Numbered from the stretch's first letter, positions 36,708 through 46,598 are shown. The stretch is 64,000 bases of DNA from CAVVDT01 sp963747005 (GCA_963747005.1 CAVVDT010000009.1:104113-168112); one strand, 5' to 3'. The notes: generated by a model not told the origin, from the letters alone. A program made the numbers and translations.

Positions 36708-36773
36708 CTGGCAGGGCTCCACTGGCGGACCACGGATGCCCTGTCATAGCGACTTCCCTATTAGGCGCAAGCC

Positions 36774-37421
36774 TCACACAGCGGGCGGGTAGCGGAACTG
36801 GCCGGTGATGGTGAAGGCGAACAGCGTGTCTTCGAGTTGCGTACCGCGGCCGATGTTGTGCAGCATCAACGGTCGGCTGTGATCGGCATTGGGGTGGTCG
36901 GTGACAAGCGCGATGTGCGGCAGATTGCCGGGCAGCGTCTGGGTGACGAGGTCGCCGGGCGCGAATTCGTCGGGGCGTTCGCCCGCCACAAGCCGCGCCC
37001 CGCGTCGCGTCAGGAAGACCTGCAGATTGGGCACCCGGCGGTGATCGATATTGGCATCGGGACCCCGTTGTCCCCATTGCTGCGGATAGGCGGCGAACGC
37101 ACGCTGCATGTCCTCGTGGACCAGACGCTGCAGGTCCATGCCGAAGGCGTCGCGATAGGCACGGATAATGACGTCGGTGCAGACGCCATGGTCGCGGGCG
37201 ATGTCGCCCATGGGATAGGCGATCTGCCGGTAGCCGGGATCGTAGACGGTCGTCTCGCCCACCTGATCCTCCGCCGACGCGATGAGCGTGCGGGCCCAGG
37301 GCTGGGGTCCGGGCAGGCGAACCCGCGCCATGGCGGCAAGCCGTCGCAAGGGCGGCACGGCGAATCCGGCCCCCGCAAGGGTGGTGACTGCGCCTGCGAC
37401 CATGATGCGACGGGTGAACAT
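36774..37421 (-). CDS. DUF1287 family exported protein
   Basis: A 215-residue protein with an Arg-containing N-terminal signal or anchor (FTRRIMVAGAVTTLAGAGFA). The DUF1287 core follows with a conserved Cys (GVCTDVIIRAYRDAFG) and a downstream His (PHIALVTDH), spaced as in papain-like NlpC/P60 hydrolases, and NIGRGTQLEDTLF. A cell-wall amidase or hydrolase role is inferred from these residues. It is divergent from fabD. Confidence 0.82.
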   Translation of the reverse strand: MFTRRIMVAGAVTTLAGAGFAVPPLRRLAAMARVRLPGPQPWARTLIASAEDQVGETTVYDPGYRQIAYPMGDIARDHGVCTDVIIRAYRDAFGMDLQRLVHEDMQRAFAAYPQQWGQRGPDANIDHRRVPNLQVFLTRRGARLVAGERPDEFAPGDLVTQTLPGNLPHIALVTDHPNADHSRPLMLHNIGRGTQLEDTLFAFTITGQFRYPPAV

Positions 37422-37513
37422 GACTGGACCTCCTCATTGAGCGTCATCGCCAGGTCTGGAGTGCCGCGGTCCCGGCGAAAACGCGATGGATTTACAAACC
37501 GCCGCCTTGGGTG

Positions 37514-37549
37514 AAGGTGATAGCGGGCCAATATGTCTTCACCTTGACA
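37514..37549 (+). promoter_or_regulatory. Candidate fabD promoter with overlapping inverted repeat
   Basis: A consensus TTGACA is at 37544-37549, and an inverted pair AAGGTGA (37514-37520) and TCACCTT (37539-37545) overlaps it. No good -10 element follows, so this is a weak call. It lies in the gap before fabD. Confidence 0.3.
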
Positions 37550-37603
37550 AGCCGAAGGCGGCCATGCTTTGAGCCCTCAACTATTCGTGACCAGGAGCCC
37601 CTC

Positions 37604-38551
37604 ATGACCGCTGCTTTCACCTTTCCCGGCCAGGGCAGCCAGGCCGTGGGCATGGGCCGGGAGCTGGCGGAAGGGCACGCCTCGGCCCGCGCGGTGTTCG
37701 AGGAGGTGGATGCCGCCCTCGCTCAGCCACTTTCCCGCCTCATGTGGGAAGGCCCCGAGGACCGGCTCACCCTCACCGAGAACGCCCAGCCCGCTCTCAT
37801 GGCGGTATCCATGGCGGTGGTGCGGGTGCTGGCTGACGAGCACGGTATCGCGACCAGCCAGGCTGCCGCCTTTGTTGCCGGCCATTCGCTCGGCGAATAT
37901 TCGGCATTGGCCGCCGCGGGAACCTTTACCCTCGCCGATGCCGCCCGCCTCCTGCGCATCCGCGGCCGTGCCATGCAACAGGCAACCCCGGTCGGCACCG
38001 GCGCCATGGCGGCGTTGCTGGGCCTCGATTTCGATGCCGCCGCCGAAGTCGCCGCCGCGGCGGCCGAGGGCGATGTGTGCCAGGCCGCCAACGACAACGG
38101 GCCGGGGCAGGTGGTGATTTCCGGTTCTCGTGCCGCCGTCGAGCGTGCCCTCGACATCGCCAGGGCCAGGGGTGCCAGGCGCGCCATTCTGCTGCCGGTG
38201 AGCGCCCCCTTCCATTGTGCCCTCATGCAGCCGGCCGCCGATGCCATGGCGGAAGCGCTCTCGGGAGTTGCCATGCACGATCCCGCCGTGCCGCTGATCG
38301 CCAACGTGGTGGCCCGCCCCGTCACCACGGCCGAGGAAGTGCGCCGGCGTCTGGTCGAGCAGGTGACCGGCACGGTGCGCTGGCGCGATTGCGTCGGCTA
38401 CATGGCCGGCCATGGTGTTAATCTGTTCGCCGAACTGGGCGCCGGCAAGGTGCTGACCGGCCTTGCCCGGCGCATGGCGCCCGAGGCAAGGGTGATGAAT
38501 GCCGGCACGCCAGCCGAACTGGCCGAACTGGCCGCGGCGCTCCGGGGCTGA
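37604..38551 (+). CDS. fabD: Malonyl-CoA:ACP transacylase
   Basis: Loads malonate onto acyl carrier protein for fatty-acid synthesis. The 315-residue protein has FPGQGSQAVGMG, the nucleophile Ser in GHSLGEYSAL and a downstream His in SAPFHCALM. ATG 37604 follows AGGAG. It opens the run fabD-fabG-acpP-fabF-mltG, all on the plus strand. Confidence 0.98.
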   Translation: MTAAFTFPGQGSQAVGMGRELAEGHASARAVFEEVDAALAQPLSRLMWEGPEDRLTLTENAQPALMAVSMAVVRVLADEHGIATSQAAAFVAGHSLGEYSALAAAGTFTLADAARLLRIRGRAMQQATPVGTGAMAALLGLDFDAAAEVAAAAAEGDVCQAANDNGPGQVVISGSRAAVERALDIARARGARRAILLPVSAPFHCALMQPAADAMAEALSGVAMHDPAVPLIANVVARPVTTAEEVRRRLVEQVTGTVRWRDCVGYMAGHGVNLFAELGAGKVLTGLARRMAPEARVMNAGTPAELAELAAALRG

Positions 38552-38584
38552 CGGCGGGCAGCGGCAAGGAGGGGGGACAAACCC

Positions 38585-39325
38585 ATGTTCGATCTGACCG
38601 GCAAATGCGCTTTGGTGACGGGTGCCAGCGGCGGCATCGGCGCAGCCATTGCAGCGGCCCTGCACGGCCTCGGCGCCACCGTCACCCTGTCCGGCACCCG
38701 CGAAGCGGTGCTGGCTGAAGTCGCTTCGGGGCTTGGCGGCGAGAAGGTGCACATTGCTCCTTGCAACCTTGCCGATCCCGACGCGGTGGAAAAGCTGGTG
38801 CCTGCCGCCGAGGCCGCCATGGGCAAGCTCGACATTCTCGTCAACAATGCCGGCATCACCCGCGACAACCTCGCCATGCGCATGAAGGACGAGGACTGGG
38901 CTGCCGTCATCGACGTCAATCTGACCGCCGGCTTTCGGCTGGCGCGCGCCGCCATGCGCGGCATGATGAAGCGCCGCTTCGGACGGATTATCGGCATCAC
39001 CTCGGTGGTCGGTGTCACCGGCAATGCCGGCCAGGCCAATTACGCCGCCGCCAAGGCCGGCATGATCGGCCTGTCGAAAGCGCTGGCCAAGGAACTGGCT
39101 TCACGCGCGATCACCGTCAATTGCGTGGCGCCGGGCTTCATCGAGACCGCCATGACGCAAGGTCTGAACGACAGGCAACGCGAGGCAATTCTGGCGATGG
39201 TGCCGGCCGGACGTCTGGGCAGGAGTGATGAAATCGCTGCCGCGGTTGCCTTCCTGGCCAGCGATGAAGCCGCCTATGTCACGGGCCAGACCTTGCATGT
39301 CAACGGCGGCATGGCAATGATCTGA
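38585..39325 (+). CDS. fabG: 3-oxoacyl-ACP reductase
   Basis: NADPH-dependent SDR that reduces beta-ketoacyl-ACP in chain elongation. The 246-residue protein has TGASGGIGAA, NNAGITRD, the catalytic YAAAK and the C-terminal GQTLHVNGGMAM. Its place between fabD and acpP identifies it among the SDRs of the window. A 234-bp gap separates it from acpP and probably holds an acpP promoter, though I see no clear one. Confidence 0.97.
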   Translation: MFDLTGKCALVTGASGGIGAAIAAALHGLGATVTLSGTREAVLAEVASGLGGEKVHIAPCNLADPDAVEKLVPAAEAAMGKLDILVNNAGITRDNLAMRMKDEDWAAVIDVNLTAGFRLARAAMRGMMKRRFGRIIGITSVVGVTGNAGQANYAAAKAGMIGLSKALAKELASRAITVNCVAPGFIETAMTQGLNDRQREAILAMVPAGRLGRSDEIAAAVAFLASDEAAYVTGQTLHVNGGMAMI

Positions 39326-39559
39326 GCGTGTCGGAATGGGTGATTCCCACACCCGACCGGGGCGGTGATTGTCTCTTTGTGGACTACGGGTTATGTGCTA
39401 GGAAGCCCGAGGTAACAGGGGGCGCGCGATGCCTTGGAGCGGCGCCAATACGGCTTGCCGGCTGGCCTGAAAGGGTCGCTGCAACCCGGGAGGATCGGCA
39501 TTAGCGTGCGGTTCGGGATACTCGAATCCCAGGCCAATATTGAGCGAGGACAAGAAAGA

Positions 39560-39796
39560 ATGAGCAACGTAGCAGAGCGGGTTAAAAAGATCGTTGTCGA
39601 GCATCTCGACGTGGAAGCCGACAAGGTGGTGCCGGAAGCAAGCTTCATCGAGGATCTGGGCGCCGACAGTCTCGACACGGTCGAACTGGTCATGGCGTTC
39701 GAGGAAGAATTCGGCATCGAGATACCCGACGATGCGGCCGAAAGCATTGCCACCGTCGGCGATGCCATCAATTTCATCGAGAAAAGTTCGTCCTGA
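39560..39796 (+). CDS. acpP: Acyl carrier protein
   Basis: A 78-residue acidic protein that carries growing acyl chains on a 4'-phosphopantetheine arm. The attachment Ser37 sits in GADSLDTVEL. The start at 39560 follows an AGGACAAGAAAGA purine-rich site. Confidence 0.98.
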   Translation: MSNVAERVKKIVVEHLDVEADKVVPEASFIEDLGADSLDTVELVMAFEEEFGIEIPDDAAESIATVGDAINFIEKSSS

Positions 39797-39957
39797 CCGG
39801 CGCCGCCGCCCTTTTGGGGGGATTGGCCGAAGGATTGCGGCGCGGGGGGCATGGCGATTTGCGGCCTGCCTCCCGCGTCTTGCTGTTGGGCACCGCCCAT
39901 GCCCGAATTGCCCGGGCGCCATTTGAAAACTGACTCATCGCAGGAAAGTGACGCATC

Positions 39958-41223
39958 ATGCGCAGGGTTGTCGTTACCGGATTGGGCCTTGTCACGCCGC
40001 TGGCTGCGGGGGTTGAGGAATCGTGGCGCCGACTGATCGCCGGCCGCTCGGGCGCCGGCCCGATCACCCGCTTCAACTCTTCAGACATGAACTGTCGCAT
40101 CGCCTGCGAGGTAAAGCGCGGCGATGGCACCGACGGCACCTTCAACGCCGACGAGTGGGTCGATTCCAAGGACCAGCGCCGGTACGACAGCTTCATCGTC
40201 TATGCCCTTGCCGCCGCCGCCCAGGCGATGGCCGACAGTGGCTGGAAGCCCGAAACCCATGAGGACCAGTGCCGCACCGGCGTGCTGGTGGGCTCAGGCA
40301 TCGGCGGCCTGCCGCTCATCGAGGCGACGACGCTGCTACTCGCCGAAAAGGGACCCAGACGCGTCAGCCCGTTCTTCATCCCCGGCAGCCTCATCAATCT
40401 GGCCTCCGGCCTGATTTCCATTGCCCATGGCTGCAAGGGTCCCAACCATGCGGTGGTGACGGCATGTTCATCGGGCGCCCATTCCATTGGCGACGCCGGC
40501 CGGATGATCGCGCTGGACGATGCCGATGTGATGATCTGCGGCGGCGCCGAGGCCTCCATCAGCCGCATAGGCATTGCCGGCTTTCTCGCCTGCAAGGCCC
40601 TGTCGACCGGCTTCAACGACGATCCGCAACGCGCCTCGCGGCCCTATGATCGCGATCGCGACGGGTTCGTCATGGGCGAAGGCTCCGGCATTCTCATTCT
40701 CGAGGAACGCGAGCACGCCCTGGCGCGCGGCGCACGCATCTATGGCGAACTGATCGGCTATGGCATGTCGGGCGATGCCTACCATGTGACGGCCCCGGCA
40801 GCCGATGGCGACGGGGCCTACCGCTGCATGCAGATGGCGCTCAAGCGGGCCGGTGTCTCGGCCCATGACCTCGACTATGTCAACTCGCACGGAACCTCCA
40901 CGCCGATGGGCGACGAGATCGAACTGAAGGCTGTCGAGCGTTTGATGGGCAACAACGCTTCGGGCCTGTGCATGTCCTCGACCAAGTCCTCCATCGGTCA
41001 CCTGCTGGGCGCGGCTGGCGCGGTGGAAGCGGTGTTTTCCATTCTCGCCATGCGCGATGGCATTGCCCCCGCCACCCTCAATCTCGACAACCCGTCGGTC
41101 GAGACGGGCATCGATCTGGTGGCGAAGACACCGAAAAAGAAAGAAATAAACACGGTTTTGTCCAATTCCTTTGGTTTCGGTGGTACCAATGCTTCGCTGA
41201 TATTCCAGCGTCACGCCGACTGA
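39958..41223 (+). CDS. fabF: 3-oxoacyl-ACP synthase II
   Basis: Condensing enzyme for chain elongation. The 421-residue thiolase-fold protein has the Cys-His-His triad in VTACSSGAH, NSHGTSTPMGD and KSSIGHLLGAAG, and the C-terminal SNSFGFGGTNA. Normal size. mltG follows 22 bp later, the widespread acpP-fabF-mltG order. Confidence 0.98.
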   Translation: MRRVVVTGLGLVTPLAAGVEESWRRLIAGRSGAGPITRFNSSDMNCRIACEVKRGDGTDGTFNADEWVDSKDQRRYDSFIVYALAAAAQAMADSGWKPETHEDQCRTGVLVGSGIGGLPLIEATTLLLAEKGPRRVSPFFIPGSLINLASGLISIAHGCKGPNHAVVTACSSGAHSIGDAGRMIALDDADVMICGGAEASISRIGIAGFLACKALSTGFNDDPQRASRPYDRDRDGFVMGEGSGILILEEREHALARGARIYGELIGYGMSGDAYHVTAPAADGDGAYRCMQMALKRAGVSAHDLDYVNSHGTSTPMGDEIELKAVERLMGNNASGLCMSSTKSSIGHLLGAAGAVEAVFSILAMRDGIAPATLNLDNPSVETGIDLVAKTPKKKEINTVLSNSFGFGGTNASLIFQRHAD

Positions 41224-41245
41224 AGGCTCTGTTGGGGAGGACCAC

Positions 41246-42793
41246 GTGGCCGATGACCAGGGCCAGCCGCGCGATCCGGCGCCAGCGCCGGAGGCCGACC
41301 GCCACATCCGCGTTCCCGAACCGCGCATTTCCCGCCGGACGTCGGCCAGATCGATCGTCTTCTCGCTGTTCGCGATCTTGTTCGCCGTCGTCGTGGCGGT
41401 CTCGGTGGTGGCGGTCTGGAGCTACAAACTCGCCCAGGCACCAGGCCCCCTGTCGCAGACCCGCAACGTCGTCATCGAGCGCGGCAGCAGCAACGAGGAC
41501 GTCGCCGCCCTGCTGGAGAAAGACGGCATCGTCGACAATGCCCATGCTTTCCTGGCGCTCATCTGGCTGACCAAGCCGGGCGCCCCGATCATCAAGGCGG
41601 GGGAGTACGAATTCACCGCCGGCATTTCCATGCAGGATGCGCTCGCCCTGATCCGCTCCGGGCGGGTCGTCACCTACAAGCTCACCATGCCTGAAGGCTG
41701 GACCAGCGCGCGCATACTGGAACGCATACGCAATCAGCCCGCCCTGACCGGCGAGATCACCCGCCCGGCGCCGGAGGGCTCGCTCCTGCCGGATACCTAT
41801 CTCTACCATCGCGGCATGAGCCGTGACGACCTGATCGCCGAAATGCAGGCCACCCGCGACAGGGTGCTGAAGCAGTTGTGGGCCGGTCGTGCGTCCGGGC
41901 TGCCGCTGAAGACACCTGAGGAAGCGGTGATTCTCGCCTCCATCGTCGAAAAGGAAACCGGCCTTGCCGAAGAGCGCCCGCGTGTCGCGGCAGTGTTCGT
42001 CAATCGCCTCAAGCGCCATATGCGGCTGCAGTCGGACCCCACCACCATCTATGGCATTACCGAAGGCAAGTCGCGTCTGGAGCGGCCGCTGCGGCGCTCC
42101 GACATCGCGGAAAAGACTCCCTACAACACCTATCAGATCGACGGCCTGCCGCCGACGCCGATTGCCAATCCGGGTCGCGAGGCGCTCGCTGCGGTGCTCA
42201 ACCCGATCAAGTCGGACGAGCTCTATTTCGTGGCCGATGGCACCGGCGGGCATGTCTTTTCCGCCACCCTCAAGGAGCATCAGGACAATGTGAAGCGCTG
42301 GCGGCAGCTTGAGCGCGATCAGCGCGATGCCACAGCCGTGGCCGATGCACCCGCTGCTCCCGACACCGCCGGCCAGAAACCTGTGGATCAGGCCACCGAC
42401 ACCGCCGGTCAGAAACCTGCCGATCAGGCCGCCGAGCCCGCCAAACAAGCAGTACAACTGCCGACCCCCGACGACCTGGCCATTCCCGACACCAGCAGCC
42501 AAAGTGACGCCCCGCAGCCGTCTGCCGACCAGCCGGTCGCGGAAAAGTCCACGCAGAGCGCCACCCCGCACCCACACACCGAGCCGGCGGCGCAGGTGGA
42601 ATCCCGGGATACCGCCAAGGCCAAAGCTATCGCGACCGATGTGCCGGCCAAGCCGGCGGTGCAGCCGAGCGAGACCCCCAAACCGTCCGCCGACCTGCCG
42701 GCATTTGCCGAAATTGCCAAGGTCGAGCCCGGCAAGATCATCCGGGTCGCCGGCCGCCTGGTGCCGTTCCCGCGCCCGCGTCCGCAGCGCTGA
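41246..42793 (+). CDS. mltG: Endolytic murein transglycosylase MltG
   Basis: Cleaves nascent glycan strands to end peptidoglycan polymerisation. The GTG start at 41246 follows GGGGAGG. One membrane helix (about residues 36-58) is followed by the YceG-like domain with the catalytic Glu in ASIVEKETG and the signature LQSDPTTIYG. The core ends near residue 355. The remaining about 160 residues are a Pro/Ala/Gln-rich linker with DTAGQKP and DQA repeats that ends in a basic segment; this tail is not in E. coli MltG. Confidence 0.95.
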   Translation: MADDQGQPRDPAPAPEADRHIRVPEPRISRRTSARSIVFSLFAILFAVVVAVSVVAVWSYKLAQAPGPLSQTRNVVIERGSSNEDVAALLEKDGIVDNAHAFLALIWLTKPGAPIIKAGEYEFTAGISMQDALALIRSGRVVTYKLTMPEGWTSARILERIRNQPALTGEITRPAPEGSLLPDTYLYHRGMSRDDLIAEMQATRDRVLKQLWAGRASGLPLKTPEEAVILASIVEKETGLAEERPRVAAVFVNRLKRHMRLQSDPTTIYGITEGKSRLERPLRRSDIAEKTPYNTYQIDGLPPTPIANPGREALAAVLNPIKSDELYFVADGTGGHVFSATLKEHQDNVKRWRQLERDQRDATAVADAPAAPDTAGQKPVDQATDTAGQKPADQAAEPAKQAVQLPTPDDLAIPDTSSQSDAPQPSADQPVAEKSTQSATPHPHTEPAAQVESRDTAKAKAIATDVPAKPAVQPSETPKPSADLPAFAEIAKVEPGKIIRVAGRLVPFPRPRPQR

Positions 42794-42927
42794 TACCTCG
42801 ACGCGCGGGCCCCGCAAGGCTCTCCTGCGTCTTGAAATCCGGCGCCCACAATCATAGACATCACGATGTGACGTTTGGACAGCGTGACGATTGTCGCCTT
42901 CCGGACGCCGCCGTCGGAGCGAATTGC

Positions 42928-43380
42928 ATGCCGCAGGAAAGGTACAGACACTTGAAAAGCAAGCTGGCCCAACGCATCGTCAGGCGTGCCTTCAGGAAAG
43001 CGCACGAACTCGGACTGAAGCCCGTCACCGTTGCGGTGCTCGATGCGCGCGGCGCCCTCAAGCATCTTAAATCCGAGGACGGCTCAAGCCTCATGCGTGC
43101 CAGCATCGCCCATGGCAAGGCCTATGGCGCCATTGCCATGGGGCTGGGCTCGCGCGCCCTTTATGAGCGCTCGACCCAGCAACCGCAATTCATCGACGCC
43201 ATGAACGCCCTGGCGGGCGGTGCGCTGGTGCCGGTGCCGGGCGGTGTCCTGGTGCGCTCGCGCAAGGGCGATATCGTCGGCGCCGTCGGGATCACCGGTG
43301 ACAGTTCCGACAACGATGAATTGTGCGCCGTGACCGCGATCGAGGCCGTCGGCCTTATCGCCGATAGCGGCAAGGCCTGA
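42928..43380 (+). CDS. GlcG/HbpS family heme-degrading domain protein
   Basis: A 150-residue protein of the GlcG/HbpS (DUF336) family: VTVAVLDARGALKHLKSEDGS, SIAHGKAYGAIAMG, PVPGGVLVRSRKGDIVGAVGITG. Family members include heme-binding sensors and proteins of glycolate loci; the function here is unclear. I start at ATG 42928; a TTG at 42952 and the longer reading from 42832 are alternatives. It stands alone between mltG and the tungstate transporter. Confidence 0.8.
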   Translation: MPQERYRHLKSKLAQRIVRRAFRKAHELGLKPVTVAVLDARGALKHLKSEDGSSLMRASIAHGKAYGAIAMGLGSRALYERSTQQPQFIDAMNALAGGALVPVPGGVLVRSRKGDIVGAVGITGDSSDNDELCAVTAIEAVGLIADSGKA

Positions 43381-43580
43381 GGGCCGAGGGCCGCAGGCGC
43401 CCGCCGCATTGTCCCTGCAGTGCGTATTTCCAACTTCGAATAACCGGTTCGTCCGTGCCGTGGTGCCGATGGCATGAACGCCCGCATCGCGGCGGATGAA
43501 GCCGGGGCCCCATGCCTTCCGCGCAATGGCATGAGGCTTGCGTCATCGCGATTTCGCTGATTAGACTGCGTTTTATCCGC

Positions 43581-43597
43581 TTTTCATCAATTGAAAA
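43581..43597 (+). promoter_or_regulatory. Inverted repeat before tupB
   Basis: TTTTCA (43581-43586), five bases, TGAAAA (43592-43597), in the AT-rich 60 bp before tupB. It could be an operator for a tungstate/molybdate-sensing regulator, but no specific match is claimed. Confidence 0.35.
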
Positions 43598-43612
43598 AGA
43601 ATTAACATAAAA

Positions 43613-44320
43613 ATGCAGAATTTTGCTGGCGAATTTGCCCAGGCCTTCTGGCTTCTGGCGCACTTCGATGCCGACCTCATGGCCATCGTCGTGCTGTCGT
43701 TGCGGGTGAGCCTGTCGGCCGTGCTTCTGGCGGCGCTCATCGGCATGCCGCTTGGGGCATTGCTGGCAGTAACGCATTTTCCCGGCCGCCGCCTCGTCAA
43801 TGTTCTGCTTGCCGCCCTCATGGGCCTGCCGCCGGTGGTGGTGGGCCTCCTGATCTACCTGCTGCTCTCCCACGCCGGCGTGCTTGGCCCATTGGAACTC
43901 CTTTACACCCCGTCAGCCATGATCTTTGCCCAGTCCGTGCTGGTCACGCCGATCATCGCTGCACTGGCCCGCCAGACCATTGAGGACGTGCATGGCGAAT
44001 ATGCCGAACAACTTGCCGTCCTCGGCGTCGGTCCCTGGCAGCAGGTCGCAACCTTGCTGTGGGACGCCCGTTTCAGCCTGTTGACGGCGCTGCTGGCCGG
44101 CTTCGGCCGTGCCATCGCCGAAGTGGGCGCGGTGATCATCGTCGGTGGCAACATCAACCACGTGACCCGCGTCATGACCACCGCCATCGCGCTGGAAACC
44201 TCCAAGGGCGACCTCGCGCTGGCGCTCGGTCTCGGCGTCATCCTGGTGTCCATCGCCGTGGCGGTGAACGCCCTGGTCTTCGGCTTGCGCGCCACCGCCG
44301 CGAGGGCCGCTCATGGCTGA
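43613..44320 (+). CDS. tupB: Tungstate ABC transporter permease
   Basis: A 235-residue membrane protein with about five to six hydrophobic segments and the permease EAA-like loop EYAEQLAVLGVGPWQQ. The motif LLAGFGRAIAEVGAVIIVGGNI is typical of tungstate (Tup) and molybdate permeases. The C-terminus overlaps the ATPase start by eight bases. With the binding protein downstream it forms a complete importer (B-C-A order). Confidence 0.92.
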   Translation: MQNFAGEFAQAFWLLAHFDADLMAIVVLSLRVSLSAVLLAALIGMPLGALLAVTHFPGRRLVNVLLAALMGLPPVVVGLLIYLLLSHAGVLGPLELLYTPSAMIFAQSVLVTPIIAALARQTIEDVHGEYAEQLAVLGVGPWQQVATLLWDARFSLLTALLAGFGRAIAEVGAVIIVGGNINHVTRVMTTAIALETSKGDLALALGLGVILVSIAVAVNALVFGLRATAARAAHG

Positions 44321-45038
44321 GGCGCAGGTCCTGCCGGTGACCGCAACCGGCATCATGCTGGCGCGCCACGGCCGCCGGCTGCTCGATGTGCGGGAGCTGC
44401 AATTCGGCGGCACCGGCTTTACCGTGGTGCTCGGTCCCAACGGGGCGGGCAAATCCCTGCTCCTCAGGGTCCTGGCCGGTCTCATCGAGCCCGATGCGGG
44501 CACTGTCGCCTGGGCAGGCCGTCCCCCCGACCGGGCGCGTGCGCCGCGCCTCGGCTTCGTCTTCCAGCGTCCGGTCCTGTTGCGCCGCTCGGCGCGCGCC
44601 AACATCGTCTATGCCCTGAAGGTCACCGGCATGCCGGCGGCCTTGCGCAGGGCAAGGACCGATGCCGTCCTCGCTGCCGCCCGCCTCGAAGACATCGCCG
44701 CATCGCCTGCGCGCCTCATGTCGGGCGGCGAGCAGCAGCGCCTGGCGCTGGCCCGCGCCCTGGCGCTGGAGCCGGAGTTGCTGTTCCTCGACGAGCCGAC
44801 CTCGAGCCTCGATCCCGCCTCCACCAAGGCGATCGAGGACATGCTGCGCACCGCCGCTCTCGCCGGCACCCGCATCGTCCTCGTCACCCACGACACCGCC
44901 CAGGCGCGACGCCTGGCCGATGAAGTCGTGTTCCTGCACCACGGCCGCGTGCTCGAACGCGCCGATGCCCGAAGCTTCTTTCACCAGTCCGAAAGCCGCG
45001 AGGCGCGCGCCTATCTCAATGGCGCCATCCTTGCTTGA
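44313..45038 (+). CDS. tupC: Tungstate ABC transporter ATPase
   Basis: A 241-residue ABC ATPase with Walker A GPNGAGKSLL, signature LMSGGEQQRLALARAL, Walker B LLFLDEPTSSLDP and the switch His in LVTHD. It overlaps tupB and ends 18 bp before tupA, so the three are one operon. Confidence 0.93.
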   Translation: MAEAQVLPVTATGIMLARHGRRLLDVRELQFGGTGFTVVLGPNGAGKSLLLRVLAGLIEPDAGTVAWAGRPPDRARAPRLGFVFQRPVLLRRSARANIVYALKVTGMPAALRRARTDAVLAAARLEDIAASPARLMSGGEQQRLALARALALEPELLFLDEPTSSLDPASTKAIEDMLRTAALAGTRIVLVTHDTAQARRLADEVVFLHHGRVLERADARSFFHQSESREARAYLNGAILA

Positions 45039-45056
45039 ATCAGAAAGGGAGAAATC

Positions 45057-45890
45057 ATGTCCAACATGCTGAAATCCATAGCGATCGCCGCCGTAGCCAT
45101 GGTGGGGCTCGCACTTCCCGCCATGGCCGGCGACTTCATCCTGGTGCAGTCCACCACCTCGACCCAGAATTCGGGCCTATATGAATACCTGCTGCCCATC
45201 TTCACCAAGAAGACCGGCATCGAGGTACGTGTCGTGGCGGTCGGCACCGGCCAGGCCATCAAGAACGCCATGAACTGCGATGGCGACGTGCTGCTGGTGC
45301 ATGCCAAGGCGGCCGAACTGAAGTTCGTCGCCTCCGGCTATGGCGTCAAGCGCTACGACCTCATGTACAACGATTTCATCATCGTCGGCCCGGCCGCCGA
45401 TCCGGCCGGCGTCGCGGGCATGAAGGATGTCGTGGCGGCGCTAGAAAAGATCTCCGCGACCAAGGCGCCGTTCCTGTCGCGCGGCGATGATTCCGGCACC
45501 AACAAGAAGGAACTGGCCCTGTGGAAAAAGGCCGGCATCAACGTCAAGAAGGCGTCCGGCACCTGGTATCGCGAGACCGGCTCCGGCATGGGCGCCACCC
45601 TCAACTCGGCCGTCGGCATGGAAGCCTATACCCTGACCGATCGTGCCACCTGGATCGCCTTCAAGAACCGCGGCGACCTGAAGATCGCCGTGCAGGGCGA
45701 CAAGGACCTGTTCAACCAGTACGGCATCATGCTGGTCAACAAGGACAAGTGCCCGGCGGTCAAGACCAAGCTCGGCAAGGTGTTCATGGACTACCTCCTG
45801 TCGCCGGAAGGCCAGAAGGTCATCGCCGCCTACCGGCGCAAGGACCAGCAACTGTTCTTCCCCGACGCCAAGCCGATGACCTCCAACTAA
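45057..45890 (+). CDS. tupA: Tungstate-binding periplasmic protein
   Basis: A 277-residue binding protein. A signal peptide ends at AMAGD. The oxyanion motif VQSTTSTQNSGLYEYLLP (TTTS-type) is the hallmark of TupA, which binds tungstate far more tightly than molybdate. FLSRGDDSGTNKKEL and YRETGSGMGATL also match. A tungsto- or molybdo-enzyme that would use the metal is not in the window. Confidence 0.94.
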   Translation: MSNMLKSIAIAAVAMVGLALPAMAGDFILVQSTTSTQNSGLYEYLLPIFTKKTGIEVRVVAVGTGQAIKNAMNCDGDVLLVHAKAAELKFVASGYGVKRYDLMYNDFIIVGPAADPAGVAGMKDVVAALEKISATKAPFLSRGDDSGTNKKELALWKKAGINVKKASGTWYRETGSGMGATLNSAVGMEAYTLTDRATWIAFKNRGDLKIAVQGDKDLFNQYGIMLVNKDKCPAVKTKLGKVFMDYLLSPEGQKVIAAYRRKDQQLFFPDAKPMTSN

Positions 45891-45977
45891 GCTGGTCCGG
45901 GCTTTGGCCCTATCGCACCCTTCTCCTCTTTGCCATGATCGGCAAATGCCGGTGGTGGCAAAGAGGGGTCTTGAGGC

Positions 45978-46598
45978 ATGGCATTGAAGGTCATCGGGGC
46001 GGGATTCGGGCGCACGGGCACCGATTCCATGAAGGCGGCGCTCGAGGAGATCGGCCTCGGGCCCTGCCACCACATGAAGGAGCTGCTGGCCGATCCCGAC
46101 CAGATGCAGCATTGGCGCTGGATCGCCGCCGGCAATACCCCCGATTGGGACGAGACCTTCGCCAACTATCGCTCCGCCGTCGACTGGCCGTCGGCCTTTT
46201 ACTGGCGTGAGCTTGCCGCCCATTTCCCCGATGCCAGAGTGCTGCTGACGCTGCGCAGCGCCGAAAGCTGGTATGAGAGCTTTTCGAGGACCATCCTGCC
46301 GGTTCTGGGCGCCACCACGACGCCCGACAGTGTGGGGAACAGAGTGATCCTTGAAGGCGTATTCGGCGGCCGGGCAGGCGACCGGGCCCATGCCATCGGC
46401 GTCTTCGAGCGCAATACCGCCGACGTGATCGCCGCCATTCCGCCCGAGCGGCTGCTTGTCTTTCAGGTCGGTGATGGCTGGGAACCGCTATGCCGATTCC
46501 TCGGCAAGCCCGTGCCGCAAACACCCTTTCCCCGCAAGAATTCCACTGAGGAATTCCATGCCATGGTGGCACGGGTCCACAGCGGCGGAAAGCCCTGA
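45978..46598 (+). CDS. Sulfotransferase family protein
   Basis: A 206-residue P-loop-like sulfotransferase. The N-terminal GAGFGRTGTDSMKAAL resembles the PAPS-binding loop, and LLTLRSAESWYESF is the usual second conserved block. Acceptor unknown. It lies between tupA and a convergent regulator gene. Confidence 0.85.
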   Translation: MALKVIGAGFGRTGTDSMKAALEEIGLGPCHHMKELLADPDQMQHWRWIAAGNTPDWDETFANYRSAVDWPSAFYWRELAAHFPDARVLLTLRSAESWYESFSRTILPVLGATTTPDSVGNRVILEGVFGGRAGDRAHAIGVFERNTADVIAAIPPERLLVFQVGDGWEPLCRFLGKPVPQTPFPRKNSTEEFHAMVARVHSGGKP

